A stretch of 34,805 nucleotides of DNA from Candidatus Bathyarchaeota archaeon (lineage in GTDB: Archaea > Thermoproteota > Bathyarchaeia > RBG-16-48-13 > GCA-020355125). Shown piece by piece: positions 9,441 to 17,108 of the stretch. The stretch spans positions 1 to 34,805 of the forward strand of contig JAOZHB010000027.1 of assembly GCA_026015035.1 (NCBI GenBank). Direction: 5' to 3'. A program made the position numbers and the translations under genes. The notes under the pieces are model-generated. The model did not search any database, was not told where the DNA came from, and worked only from the letters and a program-made list of their open reading frames with translations. How positions within the stretch are numbered: the stretch's first letter is position 1; every line of letters begins with the position of its first letter.

Positions 9441-10955
9441 CTAGCGTGAAGAAGCCTTATCACTTCTTTCCGAAGCCTCGTATGCTCTCTTCACCTTGGT
9501 TAACGCCGTCTCCGCTTTGGACTGAATCGTTCTCACGGAGTCTCTCCACGTCTTTGCGGCTTGGAGGCGTTGTCCACGCGTCTTTATCATACGCTTCACC
9601 TCGTTGGGAGCGGGGCCTCCTCTCACGTCGTGACGTTCAATGAAGTGTGTGGGGTCCATGGCTTCCCCGATGTCTTTCACCTCAATCTTCAGAGAGAGAC
9701 CTGCGACCTCCTTCAAAAAGGCCTCCACCAGCGTCGCGGAAACCTCGTGGCTGCCAACGTCCTTCGCCGATAGATGGCTAACCAATGAGCCCACTGCTTT
9801 GTGAGCAGTTCGAAAGGGAACGGCATACTTTTTCGTAAGCATGTTGGCCAGCTCCGTCGAGGTCGTGAAGGCGTAACAGGGTTTTTCGAAGGAGGGCTCC
9901 CGAATCGTCAGCTGGGGATATATTTCAGCGAGGAGGGTCAGGGCACGCTCGACTTCTCCTAGGGACTCCCATACCCTTGGTGTGACTTCTTGAAAGTCCA
10001 TGTTGTAGGTAGAAGGCAAGGCATTCAAGGTCGATGTGACGCTGACAAAGTTCCCGTGGATGTGACTCATTCTCGCTCTGATGACTTCCAAGACATCAGG
10101 ATTCTTTTTCTGGGGCATGATGCTGCTCGTGGAGGCAAAGGCGTCTGGCAACTCGATGAGACCAAAATCGAGGGCACTCCAAAGAATCAAATCTTCCACC
10201 AGCCTACTCACATCAACGCCGAGGATCGTTAACACCGCCTGCGTCTCTAAAAGAAAGTCCCGAGAACTAACCGCGTCCACCGAGTTTTCAAGGAGGCCTT
10301 CGAAGCCAAGCAACTCGGACACGCGTTCCCGACTTATGGGAAAACTCGTCGTCGCCAAGGCGCAGGCACCCATGGGAGACTTATTGACCCGCTGATAAAC
10401 CTCCTGAAGCCTCTGTACATCTCTGTCTAACATGTCGAAGCAGGCTACAAGGTAGTGGGCGAGGGTTATGGGCTGAGCGGGTTGGAGGTGGGTGTATCCA
10501 GGGAAAACGGTGTGGACGTGTTGACGTGCTTTTTGGATGACGGCTTCCTGCAAAGCCATAATTACGTCAACTAGACGAGTGAGGTCCTGTCGCAGCCTCA
10601 TTCGGATGGCAGTGGACACTTGGTCGTTCCGGCTTTTAGCAATGTGGAGGTTCCCCCCCACCACCTGGTTGGTAGCCTTGACCACTTCTTCCTCGACGTA
10701 CATGTGCACGTCCTCCAGAGAAGGCTTCACCTCGACCTCCTTAATTCCTGTCAAAGCCTTCAAGAGAAGGCTTCCCTCCTCTGAAGAAATGATCCCCTGC
10801 TCCACTAACATGATCACGTGGGCTTGATTGATCTTGATAACCGCTGGAAACAACACGACGTCGCTTTCAATGGACGACGTGTACTCTGTAACATCGGTTC
10901 TCGACGAAGATAACCGTCCCCCGTGAAGTAGATCCGACAAGGTTTTCCTCTCCAC
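9441..10955 (-). CDS. argH: Argininosuccinate lyase
   Basis: Signature SSIMPQKKNPDVLEVIRAR; HIAKSRNDQVSTAIRMRLR. Confidence 0.96.
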   Translation of the reverse strand: MERKTLSDLLHGGRLSSSRTDVTEYTSSIESDVVLFPAVIKINQAHVIMLVEQGIISSEEGSLLLKALTGIKEVEVKPSLEDVHMYVEEEVVKATNQVVGGNLHIAKSRNDQVSTAIRMRLRQDLTRLVDVIMALQEAVIQKARQHVHTVFPGYTHLQPAQPITLAHYLVACFDMLDRDVQRLQEVYQRVNKSPMGACALATTSFPISRERVSELLGFEGLLENSVDAVSSRDFLLETQAVLTILGVDVSRLVEDLILWSALDFGLIELPDAFASTSSIMPQKKNPDVLEVIRARMSHIHGNFVSVTSTLNALPSTYNMDFQEVTPRVWESLGEVERALTLLAEIYPQLTIREPSFEKPCYAFTTSTELANMLTKKYAVPFRTAHKAVGSLVSHLSAKDVGSHEVSATLVEAFLKEVAGLSLKIEVKDIGEAMDPTHFIERHDVRGGPAPNEVKRMIKTRGQRLQAAKTWRDSVRTIQSKAETALTKVKRAYEASERSDKASSR

Positions 10956-11354
10956 CGTTTCTATCTAAGTGCTTTCTTCTCCTTTAAAACTATGTAGTCA
11001 CCATTCTTTCGCCACACGTCTCTTAACAGCCCCCTCTCAAAGCATATACAAAGTAGACTGCTGGATCTGGACTTAAATCATCGAGATTGGACGTAAGGCG
11101 CTTAAAAAACACCTTTCCTCGAAAAGAGGTCAGAAGCCAGTCATCCACTTTTTATGTAGATTCTAGAAGGATTGACACGGGCATGTACGATATCTACAGC
11201 ACTCGATATCGTGGCATCCTAGAGCAAGTCTAAAATGGCCTCTGATATACTCTGCTGTGGAAGTCTAATCTGCCCAAGCAGTCGCCTGTATTCATCCGTA
11301 AATTCTGTTAGGAACAGGCTGGCTGCCGTGAAAAGGGTGTTATATCTTCTTTTT

Positions 11355-12566
11355 CTATGGTTCGTTTCGGCGCATCTTTCGTTTAACGATGTTGGCTGCT
11401 TTGGTTTGTAGGCCCCACAGTTCGATGAATCCCTCGGCAAGCGTCTGGTCGAAGGTGGTATCACCTTCATAAGTGGCGAGGTTTAAGTCGTACAGAGTCA
11501 GGGGAGACGACCGTCCAACCACGTGCAGACCTCCCTTGTAAAGCTTCACCCTTACCACGCCGCACACTCTTTCTTGCGTCTTGTCTATGAATGCGTCTAA
11601 CGCCTCTCTCAGCGGGTCCATCCACAGCCCTGCATACACCAGAAACGTCCATTCTTCGTCGACCCGTGCTTTAAACCCCAATTCATGTCGGGTCAGAACT
11701 GCCTTCTCTAAATCTTTGTGCGCCTCAATGATGACCTGCGCCGCAGGGCACTCATAGACCTCTCGGGACTTGATGCCTACTATCCGATCCTCCATGTGGT
11801 CAATCCTGCCAACGCCGTGTTTTCCCGCAAGGGCGTTGAGACTCTCAAACAGTTCGACAGCGGGTAAGACCTCCCCATTCAAGGCAGTGGGAACACCGTC
11901 TTCAAACGTAATCGAAACGTATTCCGCCCTATCTGGAGCCTTTTCAGGCGCCGTTGTCCATTCGAAGGCGTCATCAGGCGGCTCCACACTCGGGTCCTCA
12001 AGGGGACCGCACTCCACCGATCTACCCCACAGGTTTTGGTCAGTGCTGTAAATCTTCTTCCTCTCAGGGGGCATGGGGATGCCTTTGCTCCGCGCGTACT
12101 CGATCTCGCTGTCTCTAGTCATCTTCCACTCACGGATGGGAGCAACTATCTTTAAGTGAGGTGCCAAAGCCTTGATGGTTAAGTCGAAGCGGATCTGATC
12201 GTTTCCCTTCCCGGTACACCCGTGGGCTACACCGACCGCGGATTCCTTTTCCGCGATTTCCACGAGTTTCGAAGCTATCAACGGCCGTGCTAACGCAGTG
12301 CTGAGCGGATACTTTCCTTGGTAGAAGGCATTCGCTTTCACACCCTTGAATACGTATAGCTCCGCGAACTCTTTTTTCGCGTCGATGAAATAATGGTTCA
12401 AGGCTCCGATGGCCTTCGCCTTCGCCTCAATCGCCTGCAAATCCTCCTGCTGCCCGACATCCACGGTCAAGGTAACGACGTCAACGCCGTAGTTCTCTTG
12501 TATCCACTTAATTGCGACCGAGGTGTCTAACCCACCCGAATACGCTAAGACGACTTTATCCGGCAT
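11355..12566 (-). CDS. argG: Argininosuccinate synthase
   Basis: VVLAYSGGLDTSVAIKWIQ; VGVAHGCTGKGNDQIRFD. Confidence 0.97.
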   Translation of the reverse strand: MPDKVVLAYSGGLDTSVAIKWIQENYGVDVVTLTVDVGQQEDLQAIEAKAKAIGALNHYFIDAKKEFAELYVFKGVKANAFYQGKYPLSTALARPLIASKLVEIAEKESAVGVAHGCTGKGNDQIRFDLTIKALAPHLKIVAPIREWKMTRDSEIEYARSKGIPMPPERKKIYSTDQNLWGRSVECGPLEDPSVEPPDDAFEWTTAPEKAPDRAEYVSITFEDGVPTALNGEVLPAVELFESLNALAGKHGVGRIDHMEDRIVGIKSREVYECPAAQVIIEAHKDLEKAVLTRHELGFKARVDEEWTFLVYAGLWMDPLREALDAFIDKTQERVCGVVRVKLYKGGLHVVGRSSPLTLYDLNLATYEGDTTFDQTLAEGFIELWGLQTKAANIVKRKMRRNEP

Positions 12567-12642
12567 GTTATTCCCTTCAAGTACAAAATCAGAGAACCGA
12601 TGGAAATAAGAATGTTTCGCATTACGCTCCTGTGAGAAAAGT

Positions 12643-12675
12643 CCCTTGATGTACTACATCATTCTATATCAAGGG
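12643..12675 (-). terminator. Hairpin CCCTTGAT-N17-ATCAAGGG followed on the minus strand by a short T run, between lysW and argG
   Basis: Minus strand reads cccttgat atagaatgatgtagtac atcaaggg acttttctc, starting 18 nt after the lysW stop. Confidence 0.4.
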
Positions 12676-12692
12676 TGCTGAAACGAGGGGGA

Positions 12693-12869
12693 TTATTCAC
12701 CCCAGTCTTCCTTTTCAATGGATATTCTCTCAAGCGCCATGTTACCTTCATCAACCTCAACAACCTCGAGGTCTAGACCACAATCAGGGCAGCTCACGAT
12801 CTCCCCAATCATGGCGTCCTCCGGGACTTCGATTTCTGCTTCGCAATCAGGACACAGCTCATTAACCAT
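12693..12869 (-). CDS. lysW: LysW/ArgW amino-group carrier protein (58 aa, below the ORF-track cutoff)
   Basis: Manual translation MVNELCPDCEAEIEVPEDAMIGEIVSCPDCGLDLEVVEVDEGNMALERISIEKEDWGE: two CPxC zinc pairs and the C-terminal EDWGE. Confidence 0.95.
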   Translation of the reverse strand: MVNELCPDCEAEIEVPEDAMIGEIVSCPDCGLDLEVVEVDEGNMALERISIEKEDWGE

Positions 12870-12870
12870 A

Positions 12871-12942
12871 TTACATCACCTTTCCGATACCTACACTCCT
12901 TTTTTCAACTTCCTTAGCCATTTTTAAGAGTTTTGCTTTCAT
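12871..12942 (-). CDS. Putative 23-aa lysine-rich upstream ORF preceding lysW
   Basis: MKAKLLKMAKEVEKRSVGIGKVM*; GAAGGAGG Shine-Dalgarno at 12953-12960; its TAA ends 1 nt before the lysW ATG. Confidence 0.45.
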   Translation of the reverse strand: MKAKLLKMAKEVEKRSVGIGKVM

Positions 12943-13000
12943 GTGTGAGAGTCCTCCTTCATTGGATGAACTGATAGGCTTCCACAATTCTTTAGAGTTT

Positions 13001-13017
13001 AGCTAGCGCGCGCGCTA
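13001..13017. repeat. AGC+TAGCGCGCGCGCTA, composite of AGCT and (CG)n palindromes
   Basis: 14-bp perfect palindrome at 13004-13017, upstream of lysW. Confidence 0.8.
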
Positions 13018-13090
13018 TTTTAATTTTGGGAATTAGCAAAATCAGCTTCAGCAAATCTTAAATTGTGGAAATCTCATATTTTTTATGTAA

Positions 13091-13261
13091 ATGTACGAAA
13101 TAATATTGTTGATTTTTAGGGTGTTAGTTGTCATTATACTTTGTATACGCTTCAAGCTGATTTCTTTGGCAGCACATTTTGCTCTTCGATACGGTGAAGA
13201 GGTAAAGCGAACTATTAAAGAGAATACGAATCAGTTGAATGTGACGGCTGGAAGATTTTAG
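13091..13261 (+). CDS. Putative 56-aa membrane miniprotein
   Basis: Manual translation MYEIILLIFRVLVVIILCIRFKLISLAAHFALRYGEEVKRTIKENTNQLNVTAGRF*: N-terminal hydrophobic segment, charged C-terminus. Confidence 0.45.
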   Translation: MYEIILLIFRVLVVIILCIRFKLISLAAHFALRYGEEVKRTIKENTNQLNVTAGRF

Positions 13262-13302
13262 CATAGATTAACAAATGGTAGTCTTTCTCTTCTCTGAAAA
13301 GT

Positions 13303-13314
13303 AGCTAGCTAGCT
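13303..13314. repeat. AGCTAGCTAGCT palindrome
   Basis: Perfect 12-bp palindrome upstream of the promoter of the 13366 gene. Confidence 0.8.
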
Positions 13315-13365
13315 TGCGACTAGCTTTTTATATCTCGTATTTGTATTCATGTTTGGTGTTTTCTG

Positions 13366-13806
13366 ATGGAACGAGTATACGAGAAATACGCGTGGTTGCT
13401 GTTCCTAGCTGTGGGGCTGCTGTGGATGGTGTTTGGCCTTGTACAAGTGTTCAGTCCGGACGGATTGCTTGAGACTGACGCACAACTTATCACAGGCATG
13501 TCCTGGAACGAGCTCAAGGCTTCGAGTCCGGTGGCCACTGACTTGGTTCGCTTCCATTACGAGTTAATGGGCCTGCTCAAGACGAGTTGGTCCCTTTTTG
13601 TCTTAGCCATTACCCTAACGGGTTACAGGAAGGGAGAAAAGTGGGCTTGGTATACACTGTGGTTAGCGCCTCTCGTCTTGGTGTGGAATGCAATCTTCAA
13701 CGTTAGCTTTGTTGGTGACGTCAACCGGGCGCTGCAGTCGATTCCGATTATAACCGTGACGCTTTTGGGGCTCCTCCTTCCCTACAGGAAGTTCTTCCCA
13801 AGATAG
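13366..13806 (+). CDS. Multi-pass membrane protein, unknown function
   Basis: 146 aa with several hydrophobic segments; TATA-like ctttttatatc at about 13324-13334. Confidence 0.7.
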   Translation: MERVYEKYAWLLFLAVGLLWMVFGLVQVFSPDGLLETDAQLITGMSWNELKASSPVATDLVRFHYELMGLLKTSWSLFVLAITLTGYRKGEKWAWYTLWLAPLVLVWNAIFNVSFVGDVNRALQSIPIITVTLLGLLLPYRKFFPR

Positions 13807-13859
13807 CCACGTGTGCATGTAAATTATACACATAAACCAACATATAATGTGGAAATAAA

Positions 13860-14252
13860 ATGGTTAAAAAAAGAATTTTTTTAAGTTTAGTATTATCAAT
13901 CGTAGGTTATCTTTTAGGTATTATAGCTGAAGCGACTCATGGTGCTGATTCAGCAATTTATATGGCTTCCTGTTTTATCAAAATATTGTGTTATATAATT
14001 GCAGTTCCACTTGCACACTCTGCTGGTAAGATTATTAGAAAAGAATCGAACACTATTGGGATTCCGGGTTTAAGATTTGTAAGTTGGATTACCTATGGTG
14101 TAGCAATAGCTCATTTTATGACATTTTTTATTTGGACAGCCGATGGTAGCCGACTCCCAGATGGACAGATAACTATAGACGCTGCGATTTTTTTTATTGC
14201 ATCGATGTTAATGATTGCAGAAGCGTGGAACTCATATAAAAGTAAAGAATAA
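13860..14252 (+). CDS. Multi-pass membrane protein, unknown function
   Basis: 130 aa, about four hydrophobic segments; AT-rich codon usage unlike the backbone. Confidence 0.65.
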   Translation: MVKKRIFLSLVLSIVGYLLGIIAEATHGADSAIYMASCFIKILCYIIAVPLAHSAGKIIRKESNTIGIPGLRFVSWITYGVAIAHFMTFFIWTADGSRLPDGQITIDAAIFFIASMLMIAEAWNSYKSKE

Positions 14253-14274
14253 ACATCTATTAAATTTAGCTAAA

Positions 14275-14282
14275 CGCGCGCG
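14275..14282. repeat. CGCGCGCG run
   Basis: 8-bp palindrome in AT-rich intergenic DNA (ttagctaaaCGCGCGCGaga). Confidence 0.7.
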
Positions 14283-14578
14283 AGACTCTATGAATATACC
14301 GAGTGGTACATAGAATTTTACCAAACAATTATATTGTAAAATTTATCATTCTCGAACGCAAAAAATCAATAATATGTCCCTCTTGGAACATTTTTGACGC
14401 GTTAATTCTATTCTTATTTAATTGTAGATGGGGGGTAAGCATATATCAGAACTAGTAGGCGTATGTAAAAATTACTCGTAGCCGTTAAGAACAGTTATGA
14501 AATCTCTTTTTTGCATCGAACATTGGTGATGTGTGCGGATTAAAATTTAAACCCCAAACCCAAACCCCCAAACACACC

Positions 14579-14775
14579 TTAGAGAAATTCTATAAAGTCA
14601 GCATATTTCCGTTGATCACCAGTCTTCATAATATTCTCATAATTCAAAGCACAAGGGAAATTTCTGTTAGCCAATAAAAACAATACCCAGAATAATGACA
14701 AAAATAGCCTTTCTTTGAATTACCAGTCCTGTATCTACATCTATAAGCAGATTTTTCTTTCCTCAATTTAACCAT
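14579..14775 (-). pseudogene. Small Cys-rich protein gene split by a 1-nt frameshift
   Basis: Frame A MVKLRKEKSAYRCRYRTGNSKKGYFCHYSGYCFYWL joins frame B NRNFPCALNYENIMKTGDQRKYADFIEFL*; 197 nt is 1 short of 66 codons. Confidence 0.45.
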
Positions 14776-14800
14776 AAATCCAAAACTTCATCCTTCAAAT

Positions 14801-14810
14801 TAGCGCGCGC
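14801..14810. repeat. TAGCGCGCGC half-element
   Basis: Same left half as TAGCGCGCGCGCTA. Confidence 0.65.
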
Positions 14811-14877
14811 ACGACGGAGTCCCTCACTAGCTACTATCTATAAGAACAAGCAGAGTATCAACTATAAGGAGAATAAA

Positions 14878-16056
14878 ATGGATTTAGACAATAACATTAC
14901 CAAAGTGAGAGAAGAGTTTCCTATTCTCAAATACAAGACATACATGAATAGCGCAGCTCATGGTCCATCCATGCGACGCGTCTGGGAGGCAGTTAAAGAT
15001 TTTTGGTCCTTTAGGATGAAAGAGGATATGAATCCCATCATCCCAGACGCTAAAGGAGAAGCAGCTAAGATCATCAACGCAAACGAAGATGAGATTACCT
15101 GGTGCTCAAGGGTTACTCAGGGATTTAACATGGTAGCCAGCATCATGGACCTTGAGAATGGTGAAAATGTCGTGGTCACCGACCTTGGTTATCCCTCAAA
15201 TGTATTTGTTTGGTTACCATTCCGAAAGAAAGGTGTCGAGATCCGGAGGATAGAAAATAGAGAGGGAAAAATTGACATCGAGGATTTCGAAAGCGTTATC
15301 GATGATAACACCCGAGTCGTTTCACTGAGCCGTATCGAGTGGACGAGCGGTTTAAGGCACGATATCAAGGAGATATCGGCTATAGCCCACGAACACGGGG
15401 CGCTGGTGGTAGATGACGCTTATCAAGCAGTTGGACCAATTGATATCGATGTCCACAAAGACAACGTAGACTTTCTCCTTACTGGTAGTGGAAAATGGTT
15501 ATGTTGCCATCCAATGATCGGAATCTTTTACATCCGAAAAGACCTAATCGATAGATTCGAGCCCACTTATAGATTTTACAACCAAGTGGAAGAAGCTTTT
15601 AAGAACCAACCACCTTGGACTCATCCATCCTCAGATAATGTAATCTCCTACGATAAACCACTCCTAAAAACGGCAGACAAGTTCTATAGAGGCTGCGTCT
15701 CGAAGGAAGCTGTCTGGGGATTTCACTCTGCCCTCGAATATTTCAACGAAATCGGAGGAAAGCAGCGAGAAGAAAGAGTCCTCCAGCTGAGCGAGTATCT
15801 CATAGACGGCCTCAGAGAACTCGGTGTAAAGGTAAACACTCCTTTAGAACCGAATGATAGAGGAGGCCTCGTTACATATACTACTGGAAAACATAATCTG
15901 AACCAAGAGAGTCACCGGAGATTCAAGGAGGAGAGTATAATTGTAGCTCTAAGATACTCTGGAGGGATAGGCGGTATCAGGGTGGCGACTAACTTCTTTA
16001 ACACCGAGGAGGACATTGACAGATTGCTCAATGTACAGGAAAGAGTCCTTAGATGA
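14878..16056 (+). CDS. PLP-dependent class V aminotransferase (cysteine desulfurase/isopenicillin N epimerase-like)
   Basis: YMNSAAHGPSMRRV, VVDDAYQAVGPIDIDV, PLP-lysine context LLTGSGKWLCCHPMIG. Confidence 0.88.
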   Translation: MDLDNNITKVREEFPILKYKTYMNSAAHGPSMRRVWEAVKDFWSFRMKEDMNPIIPDAKGEAAKIINANEDEITWCSRVTQGFNMVASIMDLENGENVVVTDLGYPSNVFVWLPFRKKGVEIRRIENREGKIDIEDFESVIDDNTRVVSLSRIEWTSGLRHDIKEISAIAHEHGALVVDDAYQAVGPIDIDVHKDNVDFLLTGSGKWLCCHPMIGIFYIRKDLIDRFEPTYRFYNQVEEAFKNQPPWTHPSSDNVISYDKPLLKTADKFYRGCVSKEAVWGFHSALEYFNEIGGKQREERVLQLSEYLIDGLRELGVKVNTPLEPNDRGGLVTYTTGKHNLNQESHRRFKEESIIVALRYSGGIGGIRVATNFFNTEEDIDRLLNVQERVLR

Positions 16057-16111
16057 CCTAAATTATTGGTGACGGAGTGAAAATAGGCTACAATACTCAA
16101 ATTAAGAATGG

Positions 16112-16123
16112 AGCGCGCGCGCT
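16112..16123. repeat. AGCGCGCGCGCT palindrome
   Basis: Perfect 12-bp palindrome. Confidence 0.8.
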
Positions 16124-16209
16124 TATACTTCTGATCATTGGTTTAACGCTTCCAGCCAAAGCGATCTTAAGAACAAACCCACACAAAACAAGAAAAGACT
16201 GACTTGAAT

Positions 16210-16219
16210 ACGCGCGCGT
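16210..16219. repeat. ACGCGCGCGT palindrome
   Basis: Perfect 10-bp palindrome. Confidence 0.75.
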
Positions 16220-16254
16220 CCAATAGTGAGTATTTATTTCTCCAGAATAGTTTT

Positions 16255-16268
16255 TAGCGCGCACGCTA
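16255..16268. repeat. TAGCGCGCACGCTA, one mismatch from the 14-bp consensus
   Basis: 22 nt upstream of the ATG at 16291. Confidence 0.75.
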
Positions 16269-16290
16269 TTAATTATGAGGTTGTAAAATA

Positions 16291-16731
16291 ATGATTGAAA
16301 AAAAGATGCTTGAAAGACATAAGGCGCAGTGGTTGGTTGATTTATTAAAGGAAGCGAAAGGACATATTGATGAGGAAAGGCTGGCAAGCATACTTGAGAA
16401 TCGTGGTCGTGCTTGTATAGGTCCTACCAACATCAAGAAAGCCAAAGATGCAGCAAAGGATGCTAAAGATTTAAACGAATTCCTGAATAAGTTGGGAAAA
16501 GCCTTACAGATGCTGCAGAGAGAAGGTGATAAAATCTACATGGTCTATCCCAAATGTTATTGCCATGAGATAAGAGGATTCAAAGGCGATATTCCTGATA
16601 ACTATTGTTATTGTTCTGTGGGCTGGGTTAAGGAGATGTTTGAGCAGGCTTTAGGTAGACCTGTAGAGGTAAAGCTTGAGGCATCTGTTTTGCAAGGAGA
16701 TGAAGCTTGTAGATTGAGAGTACTGTTGTAA
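16291..16731 (+). CDS. Conserved-looking cysteine-containing protein (possibly DUF6144-like)
   Basis: 146 aa; C-terminal KCYCHEIRG..NYCYCSVGWVKEMFEQALGRPVEVKLEASVLQGDEACRLRVLL. Confidence 0.6.
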   Translation: MIEKKMLERHKAQWLVDLLKEAKGHIDEERLASILENRGRACIGPTNIKKAKDAAKDAKDLNEFLNKLGKALQMLQREGDKIYMVYPKCYCHEIRGFKGDIPDNYCYCSVGWVKEMFEQALGRPVEVKLEASVLQGDEACRLRVLL

Positions 16732-16742
16732 GCTAGCTAGCT
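16731..16742. repeat. AGCTAGCTAGCT palindrome
   Basis: Begins on the last base of the TAA stop of the 16291 gene. Confidence 0.8.
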
Positions 16743-16809
16743 TTAATACCGCATTTCTTGTTAACTGTATAATTTTATAACAATCAAATTAAAACTTAAG
16801 TTTATTATA

Positions 16810-16983
16810 ATGCGTAGTATGTCCGTGTCATTTCCCTGGATAACGGGTCGTGTTCTAGGCGCCTTTGCGGATAAACGCCGCTATTTACGCTCCTTCCCAG
16901 AAAATTTTTTTCAATCGACCCCCCTCCACACGACGAAAGAAGGGACAGAGGCGCGTCCACCTATACATACAGCAGTGGCCTAG
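16810..16983 (+). CDS. Possible 57-aa ORF in a GC-richer patch; an ncRNA is an alternative
   Basis: MRSMSVSFPWITGRVLGAFADKRRYLRSFPENFFQSTPLHTTKEGTEARPPIHTAVA*; stop codon lies inside a CTAGCTAGC palindrome. Confidence 0.3.
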   Translation: MRSMSVSFPWITGRVLGAFADKRRYLRSFPENFFQSTPLHTTKEGTEARPPIHTAVA

Positions 16984-16989
16984 CTAGCT
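16982..16989. repeat. AGCTAGCT within CCTAGCTAGCTGG
   Basis: Overlaps the TAG stop of the 57-aa ORF. Confidence 0.7.
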
Positions 16990-17094
16990 GGCAATAACTG
17001 TTAATGTATCCCAATTAATTTCCGGAATTTACACTTAAGGGCCTTAGAATACACACTTTTTAAGCCTTTCTCATAGAAATCTGTAAATTTAAAA

Positions 17095-17108
17095 CAGCTA
17101 GCTAGCTG
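17095..17108. repeat. CAGCTAGCTAGCTG palindrome
   Basis: Perfect 14-bp palindrome upstream of lysX. Confidence 0.8.

Noticed and set aside
11219-11470. 83-aa minus ORF overlapping the 3' end of argG
   Set aside because: Mostly overlaps argG in another frame; the non-overlapping tail has no own start I can support.
14314-14343. AT-rich inverted repeat AATTTTAC...GTAAAATT
   Set aside because: Likely by chance at this AT content; weak support for a terminator.
16097-16387. 96-aa minus ORF spanning three CG palindromes
   Set aside because: Overlaps the start of the 16291 gene antisense; composition explained by the intergenic AT/CG mix.
16815-16970. tRNA or known ncRNA in the GC-rich intergenic patch
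   Set aside because: Could not fold a cloverleaf or match a known archaeal RNA by eye; left as ORF/ncRNA candidate.
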